Source of the DNA: Subtercola boreus
GTDB taxonomy: Bacteria; Actinomycetota; Actinomycetes; Actinomycetales; Microbacteriaceae
DNA length: 64,000 nt
Direction: 5' to 3'
Assembly: GCF_003399635.1 (NCBI RefSeq)
Contig: NZ_NBXB01000028.1
Span: 1-64,000 of the forward strand
The notes below the pieces were generated by a model that searched no databases, was not told where the DNA came from, and worked only from the letters and a program-made list of their open reading frames with translations. Numbering within the stretch: position 1 is the stretch's first letter; each line of letters starts with the position of its first letter. A program made the translations under genes and the position numbers. Shown in pieces: positions 55,136 to 63,484 of the stretch.

Positions 55136-55193
55136 CCTCTGCACGTGAGCTGATCGGTGCACGTGAGCTGACCTCTGCACGTGAGCTAGCCCT
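55122..55193 (+). repeat. 18-bp tandem array over the APC permease stop codon
   Basis: Four units TGCACGTGAGCTGACCTC (with variants) start at 55122, 55140, 55158 and 55176. The permease stop TGA is in the first; the last carries TAG and overlaps the stop of the convergent channel gene. The frame is kept, so all four units present the same stop. Confidence 0.85.
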
Positions 55194-56049
55194 TCGGAGT
55201 GTCCTCGTCAACCCTCTCCTCCCGGAGCGCCCGCAACTCCGCGGTGAACACCTCGCGCGAGTGCGCCATCTCGGCCCGCAGCTCGTCGATCTGCCGCGAC
55301 AGCGCGTCGACATGGTCGACGTTCGCCCGCTGTACCTGCACCTCGCTGCTTCGCACACGGTCGACCAACCAGCTGGCGAGGGTCGCGGTCACCACACCGA
55401 GCAGGGCGATACCGGCGATCATCAGGCCGACCGCGATCATCCGCCCCTCGACGGTGACCGGCGTGTAGTCGCCGTAACCGACCGTTGTGATGGTGACGAA
55501 GGCCCACCAGAGCGCGTCTCCGAACGAGACGATGGATGCTCCCGGCACGTTCTGCTCGGAGTCCAGGATGCCGAGGGCCGCGATGAGCACGAGCAGGCCG
55601 GCGGACCCGATCACATACGTGGCCACGCGTCCGCGGAACGCTGTGCCCGCTGTGCGCTGCAACACGGAGAACAGCATGACCAGCCGCAGGAGCCGGAGCG
55701 GGCGGAGCAGCGGCAGCACGACGATGAGAAACTCGAGGATGTGCGTGAAGAACCACCGCCAGCGGCGCGGGGCGAGGTAGAGGTTCGCGACGTAGTTCAC
55801 GACGAAGACGCCCCAGACCGCCCACATGACGATCTCGGCGATGAAATTCGCCTGGCCGCGGAGGTTGCCGATCACATCCCACGAATAAGCGACGAGGAAA
55901 ACAAGCGACACCGCGGTGAGCGGCCACTCCATGCGGGCGTTCCAGGCGGCCTGACCCTCGACACCGCGAACCACCGGCACCCTGTGCAGCTCGACCTGGT
56001 CGTCGAGAGTGCGGGCCCGCCGACGCGGCAGAATCCTCGGAATGCTCAT
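55186..56049 (-). CDS. Voltage-gated-type potassium channel
   Basis: This 287-residue six-helix channel has the selectivity filter TVGYGDYTP and a charged S4-like helix (LLRPLRLLRLVMLFSVLQR). A C-terminal coiled coil of about 40 residues (DALSRQIDELRAEMAHSREV) probably tetramerises it. ATG 56049 is the likely start; the open frame continues further without homology. It converges on the APC permease, overlapping the repeat array, and probably works with that protein in potassium homeostasis. Confidence 0.92.
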   Translation of the reverse strand: MSIPRILPRRRARTLDDQVELHRVPVVRGVEGQAAWNARMEWPLTAVSLVFLVAYSWDVIGNLRGQANFIAEIVMWAVWGVFVVNYVANLYLAPRRWRWFFTHILEFLIVVLPLLRPLRLLRLVMLFSVLQRTAGTAFRGRVATYVIGSAGLLVLIAALGILDSEQNVPGASIVSFGDALWWAFVTITTVGYGDYTPVTVEGRMIAVGLMIAGIALLGVVTATLASWLVDRVRSSEVQVQRANVDHVDALSRQIDELRAEMAHSREVFTAELRALREERVDEDTPKG

Positions 56050-56158
56050 CGTGACCCCACTCGCTGGGCGGCCAGGGTGCGCCGCGGAAGGCTGCAGAAC
56101 GTGAGCCCAGCCTAGTGCGAGGGCACGCCGCGCGGCAGCAGCCGTGGGGAGCTGCAGT

Positions 56159-57766
56159 TCAGGCCCCGGGCAGCCACTTCTTCGCGGAGCGGAAGCCGCC
56201 CTGCGCGCGGGCGTAGTCCTCGATCGCGCGGTCGGCCCGCTGCTGCTCGAGGGCGTGCAGACGGCCGTACCCGAAGGTGTTCTCGCCGGCCTCTGCGGCG
56301 GCTTCGGCAGTGGCGTACAGCAGCCGCTGGAGGGCCACGCTGTCGCGGTACTCCCCCAGCGCATCCTGTACCCGCTCCGCCGCGGAGGCGAGGCGCGCGA
56401 CCTTCTCGCCGAACACCGCCGTTCCGACGAACGCGGTATCGCCCGAGGTCACGGCCTCGATGCCGAACCGCAGCCGCCGGGCGGCCTTCCGCACCACGTG
56501 CACCCAGGCATTCCACTCGTCGGGGTTGCCCGCCTTCGCGACCGCTTTCATCCGTCTCTTCACCCGCCGGAAGTCCGCTGCGATCGGCCGGCCGAGCACC
56601 TTCGTCGCGCGCCCGGCTGATCTCTTGCCGAGCCGGGCGGCGTCGCCCGTGCCGGCGGCGAACGCTTCGAGCGAATCGAGCAGCCGGAAGTACCGTGCGC
56701 TCGACAGGATGCGCTGCAGGTAGCCGAGCGAGCGCCGGTATTCCGCCTCCTTGTCGGAGACGAGGCGCGCGAGCACCGCTTCGTGCATGCGCTTGTTCGA
56801 CTGCGAACGCACGAGATTCCGCGCCCTGTCGTGCATGACCTGCGGGTCGCGGGTGTCGCCGAGCACGGTTCCGAGTTCGGCGAGCTCCCGCTCGAGCCGC
56901 TTCGCCTCGTCGGAGTCCATCACCGACCGGTAGGTGGCGAGGATGCTCCGCAGCCGCCGCACGGATGATCGCATCGTGTGCACCGCACCCGCTTCGTCCT
57001 GGCGAACGAGAGGATCGGCCTCCTTCAGCCGCTCCGTCTGTAGGGCGACCGCCGCGCGGAGCACATCACCCGCCGAGCTCTTGCCGCTGAGCGGTCGCCG
57101 GGGCTCCCGCTCCCCCAGCCGCTCGCGGCCGAGCGCGTGGGCGAGCTTCGATACGCTCGCAGACGGCCGGGCTCCCGCGGTCTCCAGCTTCTCCTCGATG
57201 GCGTCGAGCAGCGCAGCGCGCTTCCGGGGCGAGCCGGGAGCGTCGTCGGTGAGTTCGACCTCCCACTCGCGCCAGATCCGGAGCTGGGCGGTCGCGACAT
57301 CCCCGGCCGACACCAGGTCGTCGGCGATCTCGGCGAGCGCGACGTCATCGTCGTCGTAGAGGCAGGTCGTCGTGCGGGTCGTCGTCAGCCGGGCGACAGG
57401 AGCGAGAGGATGATCGCGCACATGCACCAACACGAGGTCGAGCACGGCCTCGGGGATCGGCCCGTCGTCGCCGAGCGGCCAGTGCAGCTCCAGCCGGCCC
57501 TCGTCGCCCGGCAGCTTGATGTGCCAGCCCTCGTCGGAGCCGCCTTCGCGGCGCCGGAGCACGATCCGCTGGGCCGCGAGATGCAGCTCCGCGGTGTCGT
57601 AGTAGACCGCGTGCAACGTCACCGTCTCGGGGTCGGAGACCCTGGCGACCTGGGCGACCCCGGTCAGGTCCGGTACGACGGTCTGGTCGTCGACGTCGTA
57701 CTTCCGCTCGATCTCGACGTGCACCTGATGATTCATGCCCTGGTGATTCGCGCCCTGCTGATTCAT
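56159..57766 (-). CDS. CYTH-CHAD domain protein
   Basis: This 535-residue protein has an N-terminal CYTH domain with the ExExK motif (VEIERKYDV), a triphosphate-tunnel fold, and a C-terminal CHAD domain (about residues 240-535) of helical repeats with conserved histidines (AVHTMRSSVRRLRSIL, WVHVVRKAARRLRFGIE). CHAD domains bind polyphosphate granules; CYTH may hydrolyse triphosphate substrates. ATG 57766 is used but starts at 57808 or 57736 are possible: the N-terminus contains a 15-bp repeat giving MNQQG-ANHQG-MNHQV. Confidence 0.87.
   Translation of the reverse strand: MNQQGANHQGMNHQVHVEIERKYDVDDQTVVPDLTGVAQVARVSDPETVTLHAVYYDTAELHLAAQRIVLRRREGGSDEGWHIKLPGDEGRLELHWPLGDDGPIPEAVLDLVLVHVRDHPLAPVARLTTTRTTTCLYDDDDVALAEIADDLVSAGDVATAQLRIWREWEVELTDDAPGSPRKRAALLDAIEEKLETAGARPSASVSKLAHALGRERLGEREPRRPLSGKSSAGDVLRAAVALQTERLKEADPLVRQDEAGAVHTMRSSVRRLRSILATYRSVMDSDEAKRLERELAELGTVLGDTRDPQVMHDRARNLVRSQSNKRMHEAVLARLVSDKEAEYRRSLGYLQRILSSARYFRLLDSLEAFAAGTGDAARLGKRSAGRATKVLGRPIAADFRRVKRRMKAVAKAGNPDEWNAWVHVVRKAARRLRFGIEAVTSGDTAFVGTAVFGEKVARLASAAERVQDALGEYRDSVALQRLLYATAEAAAEAGENTFGYGRLHALEQQRADRAIEDYARAQGGFRSAKKWLPGA
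57722..57766 (-). repeat. 15-bp coding repeat at the CYTH-CHAD N-terminus
   Basis: Three 15-bp units encode MNQQG, ANHQG and MNHQV, giving alternative ATG codons in frame. Confidence 0.6.
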
Positions 57767-57819
57767 GCCTGCTGCCCCGACCCTCTTGCCTTCGACTCCG
57801 CCATACACGCTAACTCAAC

Positions 57820-57825
57820 TACGGT
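57820..57825 (+). promoter_or_regulatory. -10 box for the S9 peptidase gene
   Basis: TACGGT, exactly six bases before ATG 57832. Confidence 0.5.
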
Positions 57826-57831
57826 GGATGC

Positions 57832-60090
57832 ATGTCACTGCAGCATCCCCCGGTCGCCCCGAAGGTCCCCACCCAACGCACCCACCACGGCGACACGGTG
57901 ATCGACCACTACGAGTGGCTGCGCGAGAAGCACGACGAGAGGGTCCTCGCCCACCTCACCGCTGAGAACGCCTGGGCCGAGCAGCAGACCGTGCACCTCG
58001 AACCCGTCCGACAGGCCGTCTTCGACGAGATCAAGGCGCGAACCCTCGAGACGGATCTGTCTGTGCCCGTGCGGAGCGGCACCTGGTGGTACTACACCCG
58101 AACGGTCGAGGGCAGCCAGTACGGTATCCACGCCCGCGCGCCCATCGCCGGTGCCGACGACTGGACACCGCCCCGCCTCGAGCCCGGTGTGGCCGTGCCT
58201 GGTGAGGTGGTCGTGCTCGACGACAACGTCGAGGCGGAGGGCACCGACTTCTACTCCCTCGGGAGCTTCGACACGAGCGCGGATGGCCGGCTGCTCGCCT
58301 ACGCCGTGGACACGGTAGGCGACGAGCGGTACACGCTCCGCATCCGCGACCTCGACACCGGCGAGAACCTGCCCGACGTCGTCAAGAACACCGCGCCCGG
58401 AGCCACTTTCACCCCCGACGGGCGCTTCGTCTTCTACCCGACCGTTGACGAGGCGTGGCGCCCCGACACCATCTGGCGTCACCGGGTCGGCAGCGACGAG
58501 GCCGATGTCGTCGTCTTCACAGAACCCGACGAACGCTACTGGCTCGGCATCGGCCTCACCCGCAGCGAGAAGTACCTGCAGCTCGACCTCGGTTCGAGCA
58601 TCACCAGCGAGACCCACCTGCTCGACACAGCCGACCCTGAGGGCGAATTCGTGCTCGTCTGGCCGCGGGTGGAGGGCGTGGAGTACTCGGTCGAGCACGC
58701 CATCATCCCGGGTGCGGGCGACCGCCTCCTCGTCACCCACAATGCGAACGGTGAGAACTTCGAACTGCTGGAGGTGGCTCCGGATGCTCCGCTCGACGAG
58801 TCCCGCTGGCGAACCGTGCTCGCCTCGAGCGACGACGTGCGACTCGAGAGCGTCGATGCCTTCGAGACCCACCTCAGTGTGGAGTACCGGCGCGACGCGC
58901 TGACCCGGGTGGCGGTCATCCGGCTGGGTGCTGCCACCAGCTCAGCCACTGATGCCGCTGACGATGCAGCCACCGGCGCCGCAGGCGCAGCAGGCAGCGG
59001 CACAGCCCTGCTCCCCGGCTACGGCCCGCTCGAGGAACTCCCCTTCACCGAGCCTCTCTTCTCCGTCGGCACCGGCGGTAACCCGGAGTGGACCCAGCCG
59101 ACCCTCCGCGTCGGCTTCACCTCGTTCGTGACCCCCTCCACTGTCTACGACTACGTGCTCGCCACCGGTGAACTCCGCCAACTCAAGCAGCAACCGGTTC
59201 TCGGCGGCTACGACAGCAGCGCCTACACCCAGCGCCGGGAGTGGGCACAGGCCGACGACGGCACGCTCATCCCGATCTCGCTCGTGCAGCGCCGGGACCT
59301 CGTGCACACCGGCACCGCCGCTCCCCTCGTGCTCTACGGCTACGGATCGTACGAGGCGAGCATCGACCCGTCGTTCTCGGTCGCCCGGCTGTCGCTTCTG
59401 GACCGCGGTGTGGTGTTCGCGATCGCCCACGTGCGTGGCGGCGGCGAACGCGGACGCTGGTGGTACGAGCAGGGCAAGAAGCTCGCGAAGCGCAACACCT
59501 TCAGCGACTTCATCGCCGCCGCGCACCATCTCGTCGACACCGGCAATACGACGCCCGCCCAGCTGGTCGCGCAGGGTGGCAGCGCCGGTGGGCTGCTGAT
59601 GGGCGCGATCGCCAACGACGCGCCAGAACTCTTCGCGGGCATCCTCGCGCAGGTGCCGTTCGTCGACGCTCTCACCTCGATCCTCGATCCGTCGCTGCCG
59701 CTCACCGTGATCGAGTGGGACGAGTGGGGCGATCCCCTCCACGATGCGGAGGTCTACGCCTACATCAAGTCGTACTCGCCCTACGAGAATGTGCGGGACG
59801 GCATCCGGTACCCGAAGATCCTGGCGGTGACCAGCCTGAACGACACGCGGGTGCTGTACGTGGAACCCGCGAAGTGGGTCGCGAGGCTCCGGGAGGCGGG
59901 AGCGGATCCGCTCCTGAAGATCGAGCTCACGGCCGGGCACGGCGGGGTGAGCGGGCGCTACGAGCGCTGGAAGGAGACCGCCTACGAGTACGCCTGGGTG
60001 CTTGATCTGTTGGGCGCGCTCAGTATGCTCGGCGCGCTGGCCCCCGCGGGCGCAACCCCTGTTCAGGCGATCCCGAGTACGGAAGCATAG
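57832..60090 (+). CDS. S9 family prolyl oligopeptidase (oligopeptidase B-like)
   Basis: This 752-residue serine peptidase has the S9A layout: an N-terminal propeller (HYEWLREKHDERVLAHL) and a C-terminal alpha/beta-hydrolase domain. The catalytic Ser is in QGGSAGGLLMG, the Asp in TSLNDTRV, and the His in ELTAGHGGVSGR. These features and the AHVRGGGERGRWWYEQGK strand favour oligopeptidase B. It lacks a signal peptide. A 40-residue Ala-rich insertion (residues 366-385) and a C-terminal tail with an 18-bp coding duplication are unusual. Confidence 0.9.
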   Translation: MSLQHPPVAPKVPTQRTHHGDTVIDHYEWLREKHDERVLAHLTAENAWAEQQTVHLEPVRQAVFDEIKARTLETDLSVPVRSGTWWYYTRTVEGSQYGIHARAPIAGADDWTPPRLEPGVAVPGEVVVLDDNVEAEGTDFYSLGSFDTSADGRLLAYAVDTVGDERYTLRIRDLDTGENLPDVVKNTAPGATFTPDGRFVFYPTVDEAWRPDTIWRHRVGSDEADVVVFTEPDERYWLGIGLTRSEKYLQLDLGSSITSETHLLDTADPEGEFVLVWPRVEGVEYSVEHAIIPGAGDRLLVTHNANGENFELLEVAPDAPLDESRWRTVLASSDDVRLESVDAFETHLSVEYRRDALTRVAVIRLGAATSSATDAADDAATGAAGAAGSGTALLPGYGPLEELPFTEPLFSVGTGGNPEWTQPTLRVGFTSFVTPSTVYDYVLATGELRQLKQQPVLGGYDSSAYTQRREWAQADDGTLIPISLVQRRDLVHTGTAAPLVLYGYGSYEASIDPSFSVARLSLLDRGVVFAIAHVRGGGERGRWWYEQGKKLAKRNTFSDFIAAAHHLVDTGNTTPAQLVAQGGSAGGLLMGAIANDAPELFAGILAQVPFVDALTSILDPSLPLTVIEWDEWGDPLHDAEVYAYIKSYSPYENVRDGIRYPKILAVTSLNDTRVLYVEPAKWVARLREAGADPLLKIELTAGHGGVSGRYERWKETAYEYAWVLDLLGALSMLGALAPAGATPVQAIPSTEA
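60007..60042 (+). repeat. 18-bp coding duplication at the S9 peptidase C-terminus
   Basis: Two adjacent 18-bp units code for LLGALS and MLGALA (residues 726-737), beyond the conserved hydrolase core. Confidence 0.5.
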
Positions 60091-60125
60091 GCTGAGCAAC
60101 ATGCTGGCCACGACGAAAGCGAATC

Positions 60126-61622
60126 ATGACCGACACAGCACCTGGTGACCTCCAAGGCCCCGATTCGGCGCCGTTCGACAATGCCCTCATCGATTCCCTG
60201 ACCAAGTGGATGCCCCGGCAGCGCTGGTTCGGTGGCAAGACCACCACCCCCGCGCTCCGGCTGATCGGCAGCTTCGACCTGCCGCACGGCGACGCGGAGG
60301 TGCGGGTCACGACGTTCCTCGTGCTCGACGAGGGCGGCCAGCAGGCACGCCTCTACCAGGTGCCCCTCACCGTCCGGAGCGAGCGCGCTCCCGACCTCGA
60401 GGCCTCCCTGATCGTCGCTGTGAGCGCGGAGCCGGGCTCCGACAGCCCGGACAGTGACGTTCCGGTCAATGCCGTGACCGTGGGCGACGAGGGCTCGCAC
60501 ACCCAGTTCGTCTACGACGGCACCCACGACCTCGCCTATTCGGGCGCTCTCCTCGACCTGATCGCCCGAGACCAGGCGAGCGACGGCACCGGCGGCGCAA
60601 CGGCGACCGGGCGGGCCCAGGTCTCCGGGCATCCCCTCACGGTCACCCATGCCAAGGTGCTGAGCGGTGAGCAGTCGAACTCGTCGATCATCATGACCGT
60701 GACGACGGCGGAGGGCGACGAACACCGGCCTGTCATCTGCAAGGTGTTCCGGGTGCTCCACCACGGCAACAACCCCGACGTGGTGCTGCAGTCCGCACTT
60801 GCGAAGGCCGGTTCCACCCGGGTGCCCGCCTCGATCGGCAGCGTCGTCGGCCAGTGGCACGACTCGCGGATGCCCGACGGGCGCACCTCGGGGCATCTCG
60901 CCTTCGCGCAGGAGTTCCTGCCGGGCGTCGAGGACGCCTGGCGCGTGGCCCTCGACGCGGTCGAGGCCGGGCGCTCGTTCGTCACCGAAGCCGCCGCGCT
61001 CGGCGAGGCCACTGCAGAGGTGCACGAGACGCTCGCCTCCGTGCTGCCGACCGTCGCCCCCTCCGACGACCTCGTCGCCGGTGTCATGACGAGCATGCGT
61101 CGTCGCCACGGCGGCGCGGTGCGCGAGGTGCCGTCGCTCGCCGAGCACAACGACGCCATCGAGCGGGTCTTCGAGGCCGCCGAGGCCAGCCCGTGGCCGA
61201 ACCTGCAGCGCATCCACGGGGACTACCACCTCGGCCAGGTGCTCCACACGCCGAACGGCGGCTGGGTGCTGGTCGACTTCGAGGGCGAGCCGCTCCGGCC
61301 CATGGTCGAGCGGAGCCAGCCCGACCTGGTGCTCCGTGACATCGCGGGCATGCTCCGCTCGTTCGACTACGTCGCCGGCTCCTACGCGCAGACCCACCCC
61401 GGTGAGTCGGCGACGCAGTGGGCGCTGGATGCCCGGGCCGCCTTCCTCGACGCGTACATCGCCCGCGCAGGGCTGGACCTCCGCGCGAATCGTGCTCTCC
61501 TCGACGCCTTCGAGATAGACAAGGCTCTCTACGAGGCGATCTACGAGGTGCGGAACCGCCCCACCTGGGTCTCCATCCCCACCACGGCCGTCGCACGCCT
61601 GGCGAACCGTCCCCGCGGCTAG
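60126..61622 (+). CDS. Maltokinase-like (Mak/Pep2-like) sugar kinase
   Basis: This 498-residue kinase has the maltokinase N-terminal cap domain (KWMPRQRWFGGKTTTP) and the eukaryotic-like phosphotransferase core, with the catalytic IHGDYHLGQVLH and metal-binding VLVDFEGEPLRP. Maltokinases phosphorylate maltose with ATP in the trehalose-glycogen (GlgE) route, but related enzymes act on glucosamine, and no treS, glgE or glgB is adjacent, so the substrate is uncertain. It lies 35 bp after the S9 gene and may be cotranscribed. Confidence 0.82.
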   Translation: MTDTAPGDLQGPDSAPFDNALIDSLTKWMPRQRWFGGKTTTPALRLIGSFDLPHGDAEVRVTTFLVLDEGGQQARLYQVPLTVRSERAPDLEASLIVAVSAEPGSDSPDSDVPVNAVTVGDEGSHTQFVYDGTHDLAYSGALLDLIARDQASDGTGGATATGRAQVSGHPLTVTHAKVLSGEQSNSSIIMTVTTAEGDEHRPVICKVFRVLHHGNNPDVVLQSALAKAGSTRVPASIGSVVGQWHDSRMPDGRTSGHLAFAQEFLPGVEDAWRVALDAVEAGRSFVTEAAALGEATAEVHETLASVLPTVAPSDDLVAGVMTSMRRRHGGAVREVPSLAEHNDAIERVFEAAEASPWPNLQRIHGDYHLGQVLHTPNGGWVLVDFEGEPLRPMVERSQPDLVLRDIAGMLRSFDYVAGSYAQTHPGESATQWALDARAAFLDAYIARAGLDLRANRALLDAFEIDKALYEAIYEVRNRPTWVSIPTTAVARLANRPRG

Positions 61623-61649
61623 CCGCCAGCGCTCCCCGCCGCGCGTACG

Positions 61650-61710
61650 CAATTCAGGCAGCGAGGCCCGCCACGTCCAGATAGTCGTCGGCGGCGCATG
61701 TGGCCTGAAT
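61650..61710 (-). repeat. Palindromic element family B, copy 2 (61 bp, inverted)
   Basis: Read on the minus strand, this begins ATTCAGGCCACATGCG and ends GCCTGAATTG, matching copy 1 at 30012 in 17 of the first 20 bases and the last 10 bases, with the same overall length and a different centre. It lies in the convergent gap between the kinase and the FAD-Rieske gene. Confidence 0.7.
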
Positions 61711-61794
61711 AGCGCCCGCGGGCGGGCAAGGGCGAGTGGCGATTCGCGCCAGGGCTGGGCGGATGGGCGGGCTGAGGCAGGGGGCCGGGGCGGG

Positions 61795-63333
61795 TCAGAC
61801 CCGCAGGTCGTGCACGGTGGGACCCTCGAGGAGGATGCCGTCGGGCGCGAAGCGGGAACCGTGGAGTGGGCAGTCCCACGAGGTCTCCGCGGAGTTCCAG
61901 GTGAGCACCCCGCCGAGATGCGGACAGACGGCCGAGACCTGGCAGGTGCGACCCCCGACGGTCGACGTTCCCGTCGGATGGATGCCTGACCGCCCGATCA
62001 GCCCCTCCCCCTCCGCGGGGATCGGAAGGGCATCCGTCGACGGACCGGTGAGCACACCCGCCCACCCCTTCAGCGCCCACCAGCCCGTGGCAACGTTCGC
62101 CCCGAGCCCCGAAGCCATCGCGGCCGGCAGCGTGGCCCGGTGGTGCAGTGTCTTCGCCCATGACGGCGAGTCGCTCGAAAGGTCGCTGACCAGCGTGAGC
62201 GCGGCCTGCACGGCGTTGGTCATCCCCCACTTGTCATAGCCGCTCGCGAAGTAGATGCGCCCCCGGCCCCGCGGCAGATACCCCACAAACGGAACCCGGT
62301 GCGGCGTCTCGTAGTCCTGGGCGCTCCACGAGTGCGTGGGAACGGCACCCGGGAAGTGCCGCGCGGTCCAATCGTGCAGGTCGTCGACCAGTCGCTGGGT
62401 GTCGCCGGCGCGGCCGACCGGATGCCCGTTCCCGCCGACGATCAGCGTCGCGGGACCCTTACTGCCGTCGCCCGTCGGCCGCCCAGGCGCGGTGCGGATC
62501 GACCGGCTCGGCGCATCCACCGACAGGTACATGCTCTGGGGCAGCTCGCCACCACCCATCGGCACCTCGTACGAACCCGCGTACGACCGCAGCGCCCTCA
62601 GCTTCGCGAAGTACAGACCGCGGTCGAGGATCGGCACCCCCGTGGTGAGGTGCACGTGCGCACCGAAGACCGTTCCACGTGAGGTGCGCACCTCAGCCGG
62701 ATCGGATGCCCGCACCCCCGTCACGCGGGTGTTCTCGACGATGACGCCGCCGAGCGACCGCACATCCGCGGCCAGGGCGGCGAGAACGTCGAGCGGGTCG
62801 AACTGCGCCTGGTCCGGCAGCACGACGGCGCCGAACGTCTCAAAGGGCAGGTCGGTGCGGTCGACGAGCCGCACGTCGAGCCCGGCAGCTCGGGCGAGCC
62901 GGAACTCCCGCCCGACCGTCTCGACCCCCTCGGCAGTTCCCGCATAGCTGACCGCGTCGCGCCGCTGCACGGCAACACCCCGCGATGAGGCGTACTCGAG
63001 CATCCACTCCTGGCCTGCGCGGTTGGCGTCGACATACGCCTGCACGATCGACTGGTACGTGTGCGCCTTGATCTTCTGCAGTTGACTTCCCTGCAGCAGC
63101 GACAGTTTGGCCGTCGAACGGCCGGTCGCGACCGCACCGATCGAGCGCGACTCCAGTACGGCGACCCGCTTGCCCGCTCTCGCGAACAGCAGCGCGGTGA
63201 CGAGACCCGTCAACCCCGCCCCCACCACGACCTCGTCGTAGCGGGCATCCGGTTCGAACGGGTCTGTCGCACTCTCAGCCGTGCGGGAGTCCGCTCCGGT
63301 TTCCGTGCGGGAGGCGAGCCACAGTGACGTCAT
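61795..63333 (-). CDS. FAD-dependent oxidoreductase with C-terminal Rieske domain
   Basis: This 512-residue protein joins a DadA-like FAD domain (EVVVGAGLTGLVTALLFARAG) with a C-terminal Rieske [2Fe-2S] domain whose cluster ligands are in AVCPHLGG and CPLHGSRF. The same fusion is widespread in actinobacteria and probably oxidises an amine or similar substrate; the exact role is unknown. TAGCCT, GAGGAG and the ATG follow with six-base spacing. The 3' end faces the family-B element. Confidence 0.9.
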   Translation of the reverse strand: MTSLWLASRTETGADSRTAESATDPFEPDARYDEVVVGAGLTGLVTALLFARAGKRVAVLESRSIGAVATGRSTAKLSLLQGSQLQKIKAHTYQSIVQAYVDANRAGQEWMLEYASSRGVAVQRRDAVSYAGTAEGVETVGREFRLARAAGLDVRLVDRTDLPFETFGAVVLPDQAQFDPLDVLAALAADVRSLGGVIVENTRVTGVRASDPAEVRTSRGTVFGAHVHLTTGVPILDRGLYFAKLRALRSYAGSYEVPMGGGELPQSMYLSVDAPSRSIRTAPGRPTGDGSKGPATLIVGGNGHPVGRAGDTQRLVDDLHDWTARHFPGAVPTHSWSAQDYETPHRVPFVGYLPRGRGRIYFASGYDKWGMTNAVQAALTLVSDLSSDSPSWAKTLHHRATLPAAMASGLGANVATGWWALKGWAGVLTGPSTDALPIPAEGEGLIGRSGIHPTGTSTVGGRTCQVSAVCPHLGGVLTWNSAETSWDCPLHGSRFAPDGILLEGPTVHDLRV

Positions 63334-63339
63334 CTCCTC

Positions 63340-63345
63340 AGGCTA
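63340..63345 (-). promoter_or_regulatory. -10 box for the FAD-Rieske gene
   Basis: TAGCCT on the minus strand, six bases (GAGGAG) before the ATG at 63333. Confidence 0.5.
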
Positions 63346-63376
63346 CGCCGCACCCACGATCTCGTCGGCCCCTTGC

Positions 63377-63484
63377 GCTCAGAGCCAGCCGAACACTCAG
63401 AGCCAGCCGAACACTCAGAGCCATCCGAACGCTCAGAGCCAGCCGAACGCTCAGAGCCAGCCGAACGCTCAGAGCCAGCCGCGC
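63377..63484 (-). repeat. 18-bp tandem array over the corA stop codon (six units)
   Basis: Six units of GCTCAGAGCCAGCCGAAC (plus strand) start at 63377, 63395, 63413, 63431, 63449 and 63467; units 2-3 have an A at the first base and unit 3 has one T. The unit at 63467 is the end of corA: read on the minus strand it codes Arg/Gly-Trp-Leu-stop, and all copies repeat Gly-Trp-Leu-stop in frame. The array fills the space up to the FAD-Rieske gene. Confidence 0.9.

Noticed and set aside
63377-63484. CRISPR-like array
   Set aside because: The 18-bp units are directly adjacent without spacers and contain the corA stop codon, so it is a tandem repeat.
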